Below are positions 45,884 through 56,185 of a DNA stretch of 64,000 nucleotides, one piece after another; position 1 is the stretch's first letter; each line of letters opens with the position of its first letter. The stretch spans positions 1 to 64,000 of the forward strand of contig JAAHFP010000006.1 of the NCBI GenBank assembly GCA_010672925.1. Direction: 5' to 3'. The stretch is from Symploca sp. SIO1C2 (GTDB lineage Bacteria; Cyanobacteriota; Cyanobacteriia; Cyanobacteriales; Coleofasciculaceae). The translations under genes and the position numbers were made by a program. The notes under the pieces are model-generated. The model was given only the letters and a program-made list of their open reading frames with translations. It ran no database searches and had not been told where the DNA came from.

Positions 45884-47338
45884 ATGCGATTATCCGATTC
45901 TGAACCGACAACCCATGATCCTCCTAACAAGCAGGCATTAGATTGGGAAGAGACAAGCCTGTCTGGAGTAGAAAGACTCCCAGCCAATGATGTAAATGAT
46001 TTACAGCCAAATGCCGATGGAGTGTCGGTTCAACCTGCAAGACAAGGGTTTGTGCCAGTGCTGAAAAACCATAACTTCCTAGCATTGTGGAGTGGTCAAG
46101 TCTTTTCTCAGTTAGCAGATAAGATTTACCTGGTGCTAATGATTACCCTGATTGCCAGTCGCTTTCAAACAGCTGAGCAAACCATCAGTGGCTGGGTATC
46201 GGCAATTATGATTGCTTTTACCATCCCTGCCGTCTTGTTTGGTTCGGTTGCTGGTGTTTTTGTGGATCGGTGGTCGAAAAAAACTGTGTTGGTGGTAACC
46301 AATCTACTGCGAGGTGTCCTGGTGTTAGCAATTCCGGCGCTCTTGTGGTTCACCAAAGACTGGACGCCCATCTACAATTTACCGGTAGGTTTCTATGTCT
46401 TGTTGGGGATTACTTTTTTGGTATCCACCCTGACACAGTTTTTTGCTCCAGCAGAACAGGCGACAATTCCCCTAATAGTCAAGAATCGCCACCTCCTCGC
46501 AGCCAACTCTCTATACACCACCACAATGATGGCATCCTTGATTATTGGTTTTGCCGTAGGGGAACCTTTGTTAGGACTGACAGATGCACTGGTATCCAAA
46601 CTAGGTATAGGGTGGGGTTTTGGCAAAGAATTGCTGGTGGGAGCCTCTTATATAATTGCCGGACTATTACTACTACTAATCAAAACTGGTGAAAATAAAT
46701 ATATCCCTAACGAGGAAACACCTCATGTCTTTGCAGATATTTGGGATGGACTGCAATATCTCAAACAAAACCGGCGGGTTCGCAATGCTTTGATTCAACT
46801 GGTGATCTTGTTTTCCGTCTTTGCTGCTTTGGCTGTCCTCGCCGTGCGCCTAGCAGAAGCCCTACCGATCATCAAGGCGTCACAGTTTGGCTTTTTACTG
46901 GCTGCCGGTGGTATTGGCATGGCTCTCGGTGCGGCAATCTTAGGAAACTGGGGTCAGCGCTTTTCCCACTCCAGACTTGGTTTATTTGGTTCTGTTGGTA
47001 TGGCAGGAACTTTGGCAGCTATGGCACTCTTCACTAATAGCCTTTGGCTGACTCTCGCCATGACTATATTTTTGGGGGGTTTTGCTGCTTTAGTTGGTAT
47101 TCCCATGCAGACTACTATCCAACAAGAAACCCCAGAAGAGATGCGAGGTAAAGTTTTTGGCTTACAAAACAACGCCATTAATATTGCCTTGAGCTTGCCT
47201 CTAGCCTTGGCGGGGGTTGCGGAAACCATGTTTGGCTTACAGTCGGTATTCTTAGGTTTATCAGTAATTACAATTATTGGAGGTCGATTAAACTGGTATA
47301 TTTCCCATATCAAGAGTAAAAATATCAAACAACCATAA
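45884..47338 (+). CDS. MFS transporter
   Basis: The protein has 484 residues. A polar N-terminal extension (~1-55) is followed by about eleven to twelve membrane segments. FVDRWSKKTVLVVTN between helices 2 and 3 is the MFS loop motif. The pattern resembles the multidrug/siderophore-exporter group. The GT4 gene follows after 26 bases. Confidence 0.88.
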   Translation: MRLSDSEPTTHDPPNKQALDWEETSLSGVERLPANDVNDLQPNADGVSVQPARQGFVPVLKNHNFLALWSGQVFSQLADKIYLVLMITLIASRFQTAEQTISGWVSAIMIAFTIPAVLFGSVAGVFVDRWSKKTVLVVTNLLRGVLVLAIPALLWFTKDWTPIYNLPVGFYVLLGITFLVSTLTQFFAPAEQATIPLIVKNRHLLAANSLYTTTMMASLIIGFAVGEPLLGLTDALVSKLGIGWGFGKELLVGASYIIAGLLLLLIKTGENKYIPNEETPHVFADIWDGLQYLKQNRRVRNALIQLVILFSVFAALAVLAVRLAEALPIIKASQFGFLLAAGGIGMALGAAILGNWGQRFSHSRLGLFGSVGMAGTLAAMALFTNSLWLTLAMTIFLGGFAALVGIPMQTTIQQETPEEMRGKVFGLQNNAINIALSLPLALAGVAETMFGLQSVFLGLSVITIIGGRLNWYISHIKSKNIKQP

Positions 47339-47364
47339 CAAATAGTAGTTGATATTCAATCTGA

Positions 47365-48525
47365 ATGCATATTGCTTGGCTCGGAAAAAAATCACCTTTC
47401 TGTGGTAACGTCACTTACGGTAGAGAAGTTACCAATGCTTTGCTAGAGAGGGGCTATGAGGTTAGCTTCCTCCACTTTGCCCAGGAGGAGGCTGACTCTG
47501 ACAATTGGTGGGGTTGCCAGGAAGTGTCCCTACCTTGCATCTATAAGTCTCAAGTTTATACAATTCCTACTCTGACAGCAAACAAAGTCTTGAGGCGATC
47601 GCTCCAAGAACTGAAGCCTGATATTGTACATGCTTCTCTGACTTTATCTCCTTTAGATTTTTTACTACCGGAAATTTGTGAAGAACTCAATATTCCTCTA
47701 GTAGCAACTTTTCATCCGCCATTTGACGGGAAGCGACGCAACTTCAAGTCAGGAACTCCCCTATTTACCTATCAGCTATACGCACCCTTTCTAGCGCATT
47801 ATGACCAAGTAATCGTGTTTTCTCAACTACAGCGGAATTTCCTCATGCGACTGGGGGTTCCACCAACGAAGGTTGTGGTGATTCCTAATGGGGTTGATTC
47901 TCAGAAATATTCTCCCGGTTTTTCTAACATCAAGCTACAATTAGAGGCTCAACGCCTGTTTGTCTACCAAGGTCGTATCTCAACAGAAAAGAATGTCGAG
48001 TCTCTACTGCGAGCCTGGAAGCAATCCCATCTTGATGAGCAGAGTAAACTACTCATTATTGGTGATGGTCCCCTAACTGCATCTTTAATGCCTTTTTATG
48101 GAAAAGAACACGGAATCATTTGGTGGGGATTTGAGGCAGATGAGCAGCGACGCATTGATCTTCTTCGCTCTGCTGATGTCTTTATTTTGCCGTCTCTGCT
48201 GGAGGGATTATCTTTATCTTTACTTGAAGCAATGGCTTGTGGTGTAGCCTGTGTAGCAACCGATGCTGGTGCTGATGGAGAAGTATTAGAAGCAGGAGCT
48301 GGTGTGGTACTCAATACTCATCGAGTAACGTCCCAACTTCAGACCCTTTTACCGGTATTAAATGATCATCAAGAGTGGACAGATTTACTGGGACAAAAAG
48401 CAAGAGCCAGAGTTCTAGAACGCTACACTCTCAGCAGTAATATTACTGGTTTAGAAAAGCTATATACTAAGGTTATACAAACTCAGTGGGAACCTTTAAG
48501 TAACAGTGGTAGCACGATATTTTAA
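47365..48525 (+). CDS. GT4-family glycosyltransferase
   Basis: The protein has 386 residues with a GT-B fold: N-terminal acceptor domain with GREVTNALLERGYEVSFLHF, and C-terminal donor domain with RISTEKNVESLLRAW and the EX7E-type stretch (PSLLEGLSLSLLEAMACG). The sugar donor and acceptor are unknown. It is probably co-transcribed with the MFS gene, which might export or flip the product. Confidence 0.9.
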   Translation: MHIAWLGKKSPFCGNVTYGREVTNALLERGYEVSFLHFAQEEADSDNWWGCQEVSLPCIYKSQVYTIPTLTANKVLRRSLQELKPDIVHASLTLSPLDFLLPEICEELNIPLVATFHPPFDGKRRNFKSGTPLFTYQLYAPFLAHYDQVIVFSQLQRNFLMRLGVPPTKVVVIPNGVDSQKYSPGFSNIKLQLEAQRLFVYQGRISTEKNVESLLRAWKQSHLDEQSKLLIIGDGPLTASLMPFYGKEHGIIWWGFEADEQRRIDLLRSADVFILPSLLEGLSLSLLEAMACGVACVATDAGADGEVLEAGAGVVLNTHRVTSQLQTLLPVLNDHQEWTDLLGQKARARVLERYTLSSNITGLEKLYTKVIQTQWEPLSNSGSTIF

Positions 48526-48612
48526 TATTATGACTAAGGATAGATGATTTACCAAAATTACCTGTCACATTTCGACTCTAATAACCTATGCAATCAAACC
48601 GGATTTGGCATC

Positions 48613-48756
48613 CTATCAAATTAGGATAAACAATTATCATTCACTTCTACCTTGCAACCTTCTTTTTTCCCTTTTAACCTCTACCTAGCCTGCGGATTCT
48701 GGTTGCATTACTGCCCTGTTTTCATCACAGTGTAAGTATTCTAACGAACTGGATAT
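48613..48756. mobile_element. TIR-bearing repeat element, copy 1
   Basis: It aligns with 55871-55991 over both ends: CTATCAAATTAGGATAA...CCTTGCAACCTTCTTT at the left and GTGTAAGTATTC...GGATAT at the right. The middle differs. It is non-coding and MITE-like. Confidence 0.6.
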
Positions 48757-48780
48757 TAGTTCTTATTAAAGGGTGCTTTT

Positions 48781-49293
48781 ATGAAGATTAAGCTTTATTA
48801 TTTACCTCTAGCTTCAGCATTAATCGCCGGGATATTTTTAGGAATACAAATTACCTTACTGGTTCAAGAATTCGTACCTTTTCCTTATACAAAATCTTGT
48901 GCCAAAATACCAAATCAAAAGTTTGCCATATTTGTTCCTAATAGTTTAATTTTAGATAAGACTAATTTGATGAGAGTCGTGGAGTCTAATAAATGGGCTC
49001 ATAATGAAAATTGTAAACTTTTCAAATCAAAATATGACTATGTTAAGGGAAGTGAAGCATCTATTCTAGAGCTTACAGGAACAAGTCAAGATGAAAATAC
49101 TCCAGTAGGGTATGTAAAAATACCTTCAAAAAAATATGAAATTAAGCAAGTTTGGCAAGGTGTATTGGTAGGTTATTTTTCTCAACAGGAAGCTCAGGTA
49201 GTCAAACAGAAAATTATGGAAAGTTCTTATAAAAAAGAACCAGACTCTCGAAGAGAGCCATTTATTGTTAATAATATTAATACCAATAATTAA
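48781..49293 (+). CDS. Hypothetical protein with N-terminal membrane segment
   Basis: The protein has 170 residues. The hydrophobic N-terminus (~8-32) is a signal anchor; the rest is polar and Lys/Asn-rich and ends in a low-complexity NNINTNN tail. A SPOR-like pattern (VLVGYFSQQEAQVVKQKIM) near the C-terminus hints at peptidoglycan binding, but this is tentative. It lies upstream of the first giant kinase. Confidence 0.6.
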   Translation: MKIKLYYLPLASALIAGIFLGIQITLLVQEFVPFPYTKSCAKIPNQKFAIFVPNSLILDKTNLMRVVESNKWAHNENCKLFKSKYDYVKGSEASILELTGTSQDENTPVGYVKIPSKKYEIKQVWQGVLVGYFSQQEAQVVKQKIMESSYKKEPDSRREPFIVNNINTNN

Positions 49294-49342
49294 CAGGAGG
49301 CAGGTGCCAGGTGTCAGGTAGCAGGTGGCAGGGGGCAGTAGT
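49294..49342. repeat. GGCAGGT-type short repeats
   Basis: About six imperfect units (CAGGTGGCAGG) lie between the small membrane protein and the first giant kinase. Confidence 0.6.
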
Positions 49343-49422
49343 CTAGTTGTTACTATCCTAACCAATATCGGATAATTGAGAGACGAATCAACTGTCTGTG
49401 CTGCTCAATTCTATCCCTGGTG

Positions 49423-52400
49423 ATGATGCTCAACTTAGCTGGTTATCAAGAAACTGACCAAATTTATGCCGGAATCCGTACCCTTGTTTACCGAGCTCTC
49501 CAAACTACCACTGAGCAACCGGTCATCATCAAAATCCTCCGCAATCCTCACCCTAACTTCAATGATTTAGTCCGTTTCCGCAACCAATACATCATTACCT
49601 GCGATCTGGAACATCCTAACATTGTTCAGCCCCTCGCCTTGGAACGCTACGGTAATGGTTATGCTCTAGTAATGCCGGATGAAGGTGCAATCTCACTTCC
49701 CGACTATTGGCAGCAGTCAGGACAATCCCTCGCTGAATTCCTCACCATTGCCATTCAACTAGCTGAAGCTCTACATTATCTGGGTCAACAGCACATCATT
49801 CACAAAGACATCAAACCCGCTAATATCCTGATTAATCCAGAAACTGGTCAAGTTCAGCTGATCGACTTCAGTATCTCCAGTCTACTACCAAAAGAACAGC
49901 AACAATTGCTTAATCCCCAGGGTTTAGAAGGAACTCTTGCTTACATTTCCCCGGAACAAACGGGACGAATGAACCGAGGAATTGACTACCGCACGGATTT
50001 CTACTCCTTGGGTGTCACCTTCTACAAACTCCTGACAGGAATCCTCCCCTTCCATAGCAATGAACTAATGGAGTTACTCCACCGCCACATTGCCCAAACC
50101 CCCTTGACTCTCTATGACTTCCTTAATGCTCAAGGCGAATCCTATCCGCAAGTTATTTCTAAGATTGTTCTCAAGTTAATGGCTAAGAATGCCGAGGATC
50201 GGTATCAGAGTGCTTTGGGTTTAAGGCATGATTTAGAACGATGTCTGCAACAGTTGGACGCTACAGGTGTAATTGAAACCTTTGAGTTAGGAGAGCGAGA
50301 TATTTGCAATCGCTTCCTCATTCCTGAAAAACTCTACGGAAGGGAAACGGAAGTACATACTTTACTAACTGTCTTTGATCGGGTTGCTAACTTTCCTGAA
50401 TCCTCCCTTGGGAAAGAGGGGCATAGGGGGGTCGAACTTCTCCTTGTAGCAGGGTTTTCTGGTATTGGCAAAACTGCTGTAATCAATGAAGTCCACAAAC
50501 CGATTGTCGAAAAACGAGGCTATTTTATCAAAGGGAAATTCGACCAATTCAACCGCAATGTACCCTTTTCTGCTTTTGTGCAAGCCTTTCGTAATTTGAT
50601 GGGGCAACTATTGGGAGAATCTGATATTGTCTTGGCGACTTGGAAAGAAAAAATCTTGAATGCTGTGGGTGTCAGTGGACAAGTTATCCTGGAGGTGATC
50701 CCGGAACTAGAACGTATCATTGGCAAGCAACCGACAGTATCAGAACTCTCTGGTAGTGCTGCTCAAAACCGCTTTAATTTGCTCTTTAGCAAGTTTGTTC
50801 AAGTTTTCGCCACCAAAGACCATCCTCTAGTCATTTTCTTAGACGACTTGCAATGGGTGGATTCAGCCTCATTAAACCTATTGAAATTGTTGCTCAATGA
50901 ATCAGAAGCTGGCTATCTACTGGTCTTAGGAGCCTATCGGGATAATGAGGTTTTCCCTGCTCATCCGTTGATATTGGCACTGGATGAGCTCCGTCAACAA
51001 AAGGCAATAATTAATACCCTCACACTGGCAGCTTTAGCACAAGCCGATATTAATCATTTGGTTGCCGATACATTACTGTGTTCCGCTGAAACTGCCGCTC
51101 CCTTATCTAAGTTGGTTTATCAAAAGACCAAAGGAAATCCATTCTTTACAACCCAGTTTTTGCTGGGACTTTATGCTGAGGGTTGCATTGTTTTCGACCC
51201 TCCTTGCTCTCTTAGTAAACAGAAGGGGGGAAATCAAGGGGGGTGGCGGTGTGATTTAACCCAGGTGCGGCAACTAGCACTGACTGATGATGTGGTGGAA
51301 TTTATGGTAAGGCGATTGCAGAAGCTGCCAGAAGCTACCCAGGAAGTTTTGAAAATTGCCGCTTGTATTGGCAATCAGTTCGATTTACAGACATTAGTGT
51401 TTATTTGCGAGCAGTCTGAAGAAGAGGTTGCTGCACATCTTTGGGTTGCATTACAAGAAGAATTAGTCTTACCGATTAGTGAAGCCTATAAGTTTTTCCA
51501 AGGAGACCAGCTTGAAGATAAAGTAGAGGAAATGGTGGCAATTAACTATCGCTTTTTGCACGACCGCGTCCAACAAGCTGCTTATTCCTTAATTCCAGAA
51601 GACCAAATACAAACCACTCATTTGCTAATTGGCAGATTGTTACTGCATCGCACTTCCCCCAGGAATATCGAAGACAAGATTTTTGATATTGTCAACCAAA
51701 TTAATCTAGGTATAGACCTGATTACGCAGCCGTCTGAGAGGTATCAGATAGCAAAACTGAACTTCACTGCAGGGAAAAAAGCAAAAATAGCAACTGCTTA
51801 TGTAGCCTCTTTAAACTATTCTGAAACTGCCTGTTCGTTACTCTCAAAAGATTGCTGGCAACAAAACTATAAGTTTACTTTATTGTTATATGAACTGATG
51901 GCGGATACTGCTTATCTTACTGGCAATTTTACACGAGCAGAAATGCTGATAAATATATTACTATCTAACGCCATCAATATATTAGATCAAGTTAAGGCTT
52001 ATGAGATCAAGATTCAAATCGCTATCTCCCAAAATAAACCTACAGATGCCATTAGAGTGGGACTTGATTTACTTTCTTCCTTAGGAATTGACTTACCTGA
52101 TAATCCAGATGAAGGGGATGTTAATCGCTATTTGTCAGAACTAGGGTCAAAGTTATCGAAATCTTCCCCCGAATCATTGGTTTCTTTACCGATAATGAGC
52201 GGTGGCAAACAATTAGCCTCAATGCGGATTTTATCTAGCCTGTTAAATGCTGCTTATTTGGGATTGCCTAACTTACTCCCAATTATTGTTGCTAAACAGG
52301 TGGATTTGTCTGTTACCTATGGAAATACAACTATTTCGCCATCGGCTTATGCAAACTACGGTTTAATTCTTTGCAGTATTGTTGATGATATAGATGAAGG

Positions 52401-55400
52401 ATATCGCTTTAGCAACTTAGCAATTAAATTATTAGAAAAAATTGATTCTACAGAATTTCATGCCAAAACATTAGAAGTTGTTTATCTTGCGATAAAACAT
52501 TGGAAAAATCATATTAGTTTAACCCTAGATCCTCTCTTAGAAAGTTACAAAATAGGCTTAGAATCTGGTGATTTAGAATCTGCATCTTTTGCGACTCTTG
52601 ACCATTGTACTCACTCATTTGTTACTGGGAAAAATTTAACCGAGCTTGAACGCGAGATGTCTAAATACAGTGCCTTCGCCAAAGATTTTCATCAGAGAAT
52701 GGTCTTTAATTTAAACGAGCTTAATCGCCGAACTGTCCTGAATTTGAGCCAAAAAAGTGATAACTCTACTCTTTTACTGGGTAATGCTGGTGATGAAGAC
52801 AAAATACTGCTAAATTACAAGCAAAATAAAGAGTTGAGCTATCTTGCTTTTTTCTATATTAATAAATTATTACTTTGTTATTTGTTTAGCGATCACAATC
52901 ACGCTGTAGAGATTGCAGCCCAGGCCGAAAAATATTTGGAAGGAATCCCAGGGCAGGTATTCGTCCCTTTATTTTATTTCTATGACGCTTTGTCATGGCT
53001 TTCCCTCTATCCTAACTTGGAGGAAATAGAACAAGAAGCAGCACTCTTGCGTATTGTATCTCATCAAAACAAAATCGCAAAATGGGCTGATTTAGCCCCA
53101 ATGAACTATGCCCATAAACTTTACCTCATTCAAGCAGAAAAATATCGAGTGCTGGGGGAAAAAGTAAAAGCAATAGAACTGTATGATTTGGCGATAGCCG
53201 AAGCCAAAGACAATCACTATATCCAAGAAGAAGCATTAGCCAACGAACTGACTGCCCAGTTTTACCTTGATTGGAACAAGGAAAAAATTGCTGCTGTTTA
53301 CATGCAGGAAGCCTATTACTGCTATGCCCATTGGGGTAGCAAAGCCAAAACTGATGATTTGGAAAAGCGTTATCCTCTGTTGTTACAACCTATTTTACAA
53401 CAGTCGGCAAAACCCCTGAATTCCCTCGAAACATTAAGCCTTGTCAGTCCCCAGATTTCGTTCCATTCCTCGACAAAATCTAGCAACTCTGACAGTACCA
53501 GCATCAATACTACCCTAGATTTTGCAGCTGTTATCAAAACCTCTCAAGCAATTTCTCGAATCATTAAACTCGATGAACTACTACGCCAACTCACTCAAAC
53601 TATTTTGCAACAGTCCGGGGGCGATCGCTGTGCCTTAATTCTGCCCAATAGCAATGACACCTGGTTTATTGAAGCTATTGCCACAACAGATACCACCAAT
53701 CTCTGTTCAGTACCCTTAGAGGGTCACCTTGATTTCCCCATCAAACTCATTCAATACGTGAAAAATACCCAAACAGCGGTGGTGATGGATGACCTTGATA
53801 CTGATTTACCGATAATTGACTACTATCTTAGCCAGCAGCAACCCAAGAGTGTGTTGTGCTTACCTATTCTTAATCAAAGTCAACTGATTGGCATTTTATA
53901 TTTAAGCAATCAATCCACCAGTGGAGTATTTACCAGAGATCGCCTCCTTATCCTCAACTTCCTTTGTACCCAGGCGGCAATTTCTTTGAAGAATGCTCGA
54001 CTCTATGCAGATCTAAAGCTGAGTGAAGCAAGAGCTACTGCTGTATTTGAGCAAGCTGCTGTTGGCTTTGTTGAATCCGATATGCGGACTGGCAAATTGA
54101 CTCTGGTGAATCCGTGCTTCTGCCAAATGACTGGCTATACTACAGCAGAATTAATGGAGATGACGGTGGCTAAGTTAACCCATCCTGATGATTTCCCGGC
54201 TTCTGTCCAAGCAATACAAAAGCTTTACTCTGGTCAGGTTGAGAGCTTCACTCTAGAAAAACGATATCTTCGCAAAGATGGGTCATTCTTTTGGGCAGAA
54301 ACTACGGTGTATCTTGTCGAGCTCCAGGAAGAACAAAATACCAATTGTTTGGCCATTATCCAAGATATTAGTGAGAGAAAGCGGCTTGAAACTGAACGTC
54401 AACAAGCTGAAACCGTTTTGCAAAACTTGGTTTTAGGCACTGCCGCCACCACTGGGCAAGACTTTTTCCCGGCGTTAGTGACACATATTGCCACAGCCCT
54501 CAATGTCTCTTACGTTATGGTGACTGAGAAAGTTGACGAAACCCTGCGAACCTTAGCATTTTGGGTCAACGGTGCCTTGCAACCTACTTATGCCTACAAT
54601 ATAGCTCATACCCCTTGCGAACTGGTTATGCAGCATGGGGAATGGTATGGTGAATGCTCTATGCAGGAGCTGTTTCCTGAGGATTTAGACCTAGTTGAGT
54701 TTGGGGTAGAAAGCTATTTAGGAACTGCTTTTTACAATACTGAAGGTACAGTTATTGGTCATCTATGTATTCTCAACACAGAGATGATCCAGGACTTAAA
54801 GCAAGCAGAATATCTACTGCGCATTTTTGCTGCCCGTGCTGCTGCGGAGTTGGAACGCCAGCGGGCAATGACTTCCCTAGAACACCTCAACCAAGCCTTA
54901 GAAATCAAAGTCGAAGAACGAACTAAAGCCCTAGCGATGACCCAAACCGCAGTCGATTGGGCTGCTGATTGTGTGTTCTTAGTCCGTCCGGATAGCAGTT
55001 TTTATTACGTCAATAATACAGCTTGTGCTAAGTTGGGCTATAGCCGAGAAGAACTGCAAGCACTTTCAGTAATTGATATTAATCCCACCGTTTCCCCTGA
55101 CCGTTGGCTAGATATATGGCAAAAAATTAAGCAACAGTCCACCTGGACTATAGAATCTCTACACCAATCTAAAGATGGTTGTATCTACCCTGTAGAAGTC
55201 ACAGCGAAGTATCTGGAACTTGACGGTGAAGAGTACAGCTTTGCCTTTGTCAGAGATATTACCGAACGAAAGGAAACTGAGCAAATCATTCGCCAAAAGG
55301 CTGAGCGAGAAAAACTATTGCGAGAAATTACCCAGAAGATTGGCCAATCTCTGGAACTTCAGAAGATTTTTGATACTGCTTGTGTTGGTATCCGGGAATT

Positions 55401-55860
55401 TATGGAGGCGGATCGAGTCGCTATCTTCAAGTTTGACCCCGACTCTGGTTATGATGATGGTACTTTTGTCGCGGAATCGGTGAGGGTCGGGTTGAATTCT
55501 GTTCTTGCCAAGCGAGTCCATGACCATTCCTTTGGTGAAAACTATGCCAAGCTTTATTTCCAAGGTAAATATCTAGCGATTGATGATATCTACCATCCTG
55601 AACTCTCTCCCTGTCACATTGAGATCCTCGAACAATTTCAGATTCGAGCCAATCTGGTGATTCCGGTTTCCTTACAACAGGGATTGTGGGGCTTGATCTG
55701 TATACATCAATGCACAGAAGCCCGCCATTGGGAGGAAGAGCAGGTTGATTTAAGCCAACAACTAGCCAATCAATTAGCGATCGCTATTCAACAAGCTTCT
55801 CTATTTGAGCAGTTGCAGCAGCAACTTCCACAATCATTTTCCCCATCTCCAGAAAATTAA
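49423..55860 (+). CDS. Giant Ser/Thr kinase-AAA ATPase-GAF/PAS sensor without histidine kinase
   Basis: I used the ATG at 49423 (2145 residues; GTG at 49420 is in frame). The Hanks kinase (~1-270) has HKDIKPAN, DFS in place of DFG, and SPEQ. The STAND-like AAA domain has Walker A GFSGIGKTA (~345) and LVIFLDDLQW (~470). A long helical region (to ~1330) leads to GAF, PAS, GAF, PAS and a final GAF (~1963-2126). This last GAF has Cys2064-His2065 in SPCHIEIL followed by RANLVIPV and LWGLICIHQC, as in bilin-binding phytochrome/cyanobacteriochrome domains. It ends without the histidine kinase usual in this family. A repeat-derived insert lies at ~595-608. Confidence 0.9.
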   Translation: MMLNLAGYQETDQIYAGIRTLVYRALQTTTEQPVIIKILRNPHPNFNDLVRFRNQYIITCDLEHPNIVQPLALERYGNGYALVMPDEGAISLPDYWQQSGQSLAEFLTIAIQLAEALHYLGQQHIIHKDIKPANILINPETGQVQLIDFSISSLLPKEQQQLLNPQGLEGTLAYISPEQTGRMNRGIDYRTDFYSLGVTFYKLLTGILPFHSNELMELLHRHIAQTPLTLYDFLNAQGESYPQVISKIVLKLMAKNAEDRYQSALGLRHDLERCLQQLDATGVIETFELGERDICNRFLIPEKLYGRETEVHTLLTVFDRVANFPESSLGKEGHRGVELLLVAGFSGIGKTAVINEVHKPIVEKRGYFIKGKFDQFNRNVPFSAFVQAFRNLMGQLLGESDIVLATWKEKILNAVGVSGQVILEVIPELERIIGKQPTVSELSGSAAQNRFNLLFSKFVQVFATKDHPLVIFLDDLQWVDSASLNLLKLLLNESEAGYLLVLGAYRDNEVFPAHPLILALDELRQQKAIINTLTLAALAQADINHLVADTLLCSAETAAPLSKLVYQKTKGNPFFTTQFLLGLYAEGCIVFDPPCSLSKQKGGNQGGWRCDLTQVRQLALTDDVVEFMVRRLQKLPEATQEVLKIAACIGNQFDLQTLVFICEQSEEEVAAHLWVALQEELVLPISEAYKFFQGDQLEDKVEEMVAINYRFLHDRVQQAAYSLIPEDQIQTTHLLIGRLLLHRTSPRNIEDKIFDIVNQINLGIDLITQPSERYQIAKLNFTAGKKAKIATAYVASLNYSETACSLLSKDCWQQNYKFTLLLYELMADTAYLTGNFTRAEMLINILLSNAINILDQVKAYEIKIQIAISQNKPTDAIRVGLDLLSSLGIDLPDNPDEGDVNRYLSELGSKLSKSSPESLVSLPIMSGGKQLASMRILSSLLNAAYLGLPNLLPIIVAKQVDLSVTYGNTTISPSAYANYGLILCSIVDDIDEGYRFSNLAIKLLEKIDSTEFHAKTLEVVYLAIKHWKNHISLTLDPLLESYKIGLESGDLESASFATLDHCTHSFVTGKNLTELEREMSKYSAFAKDFHQRMVFNLNELNRRTVLNLSQKSDNSTLLLGNAGDEDKILLNYKQNKELSYLAFFYINKLLLCYLFSDHNHAVEIAAQAEKYLEGIPGQVFVPLFYFYDALSWLSLYPNLEEIEQEAALLRIVSHQNKIAKWADLAPMNYAHKLYLIQAEKYRVLGEKVKAIELYDLAIAEAKDNHYIQEEALANELTAQFYLDWNKEKIAAVYMQEAYYCYAHWGSKAKTDDLEKRYPLLLQPILQQSAKPLNSLETLSLVSPQISFHSSTKSSNSDSTSINTTLDFAAVIKTSQAISRIIKLDELLRQLTQTILQQSGGDRCALILPNSNDTWFIEAIATTDTTNLCSVPLEGHLDFPIKLIQYVKNTQTAVVMDDLDTDLPIIDYYLSQQQPKSVLCLPILNQSQLIGILYLSNQSTSGVFTRDRLLILNFLCTQAAISLKNARLYADLKLSEARATAVFEQAAVGFVESDMRTGKLTLVNPCFCQMTGYTTAELMEMTVAKLTHPDDFPASVQAIQKLYSGQVESFTLEKRYLRKDGSFFWAETTVYLVELQEEQNTNCLAIIQDISERKRLETERQQAETVLQNLVLGTAATTGQDFFPALVTHIATALNVSYVMVTEKVDETLRTLAFWVNGALQPTYAYNIAHTPCELVMQHGEWYGECSMQELFPEDLDLVEFGVESYLGTAFYNTEGTVIGHLCILNTEMIQDLKQAEYLLRIFAARAAAELERQRAMTSLEHLNQALEIKVEERTKALAMTQTAVDWAADCVFLVRPDSSFYYVNNTACAKLGYSREELQALSVIDINPTVSPDRWLDIWQKIKQQSTWTIESLHQSKDGCIYPVEVTAKYLELDGEEYSFAFVRDITERKETEQIIRQKAEREKLLREITQKIGQSLELQKIFDTACVGIREFMEADRVAIFKFDPDSGYDDGTFVAESVRVGLNSVLAKRVHDHSFGENYAKLYFQGKYLAIDDIYHPELSPCHIEILEQFQIRANLVIPVSLQQGLWGLICIHQCTEARHWEEEQVDLSQQLANQLAIAIQQASLFEQLQQQLPQSFSPSPEN

Positions 55861-56185
55861 AACAGATGTTATATCAAGTTCGGATAATCACTTATAATTC
55901 CCTTCTCCCTTGCAACCTTCTTTCTTCCCTCCTGCCTCCTGCCTCCTGCCTTATTGCCACTGAAGTGTAAGTATTCAACCTAACTTGATATTAAATCTCA
56001 TCACGATAATTCCCATTGTATCGAGTAGGCACTGCTGAAAGTCAGATGTTTTTCGGATCGATTATTGCGTTTGTTTCGTTTAATACCTATATTGGAACTA
56101 CACCTCATCAGTGAGGTAAAATTTTTGTCAAGCTTGAACCCATGCTCCTGCGGTAGGCTTTATCCCAATCTAGGATGATTTTTAC
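55861..56185. other. Intergenic with second TIR element
   Basis: This spacer holds the TIR element at 55871-55991 and the leader of the TA operon. No gene is seen. Confidence 0.6.
55871..55991. mobile_element. TIR-bearing repeat element, copy 2
   Basis: It is bounded by ATATCAAGTT and its exact inverse AACTTGATAT (10 bp). The left part (CGGATAATCACTTATAATTC) matches copy 1 at 48613. Its middle contains CTCCTGC heptamers (~55929-55950). Confidence 0.65.
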
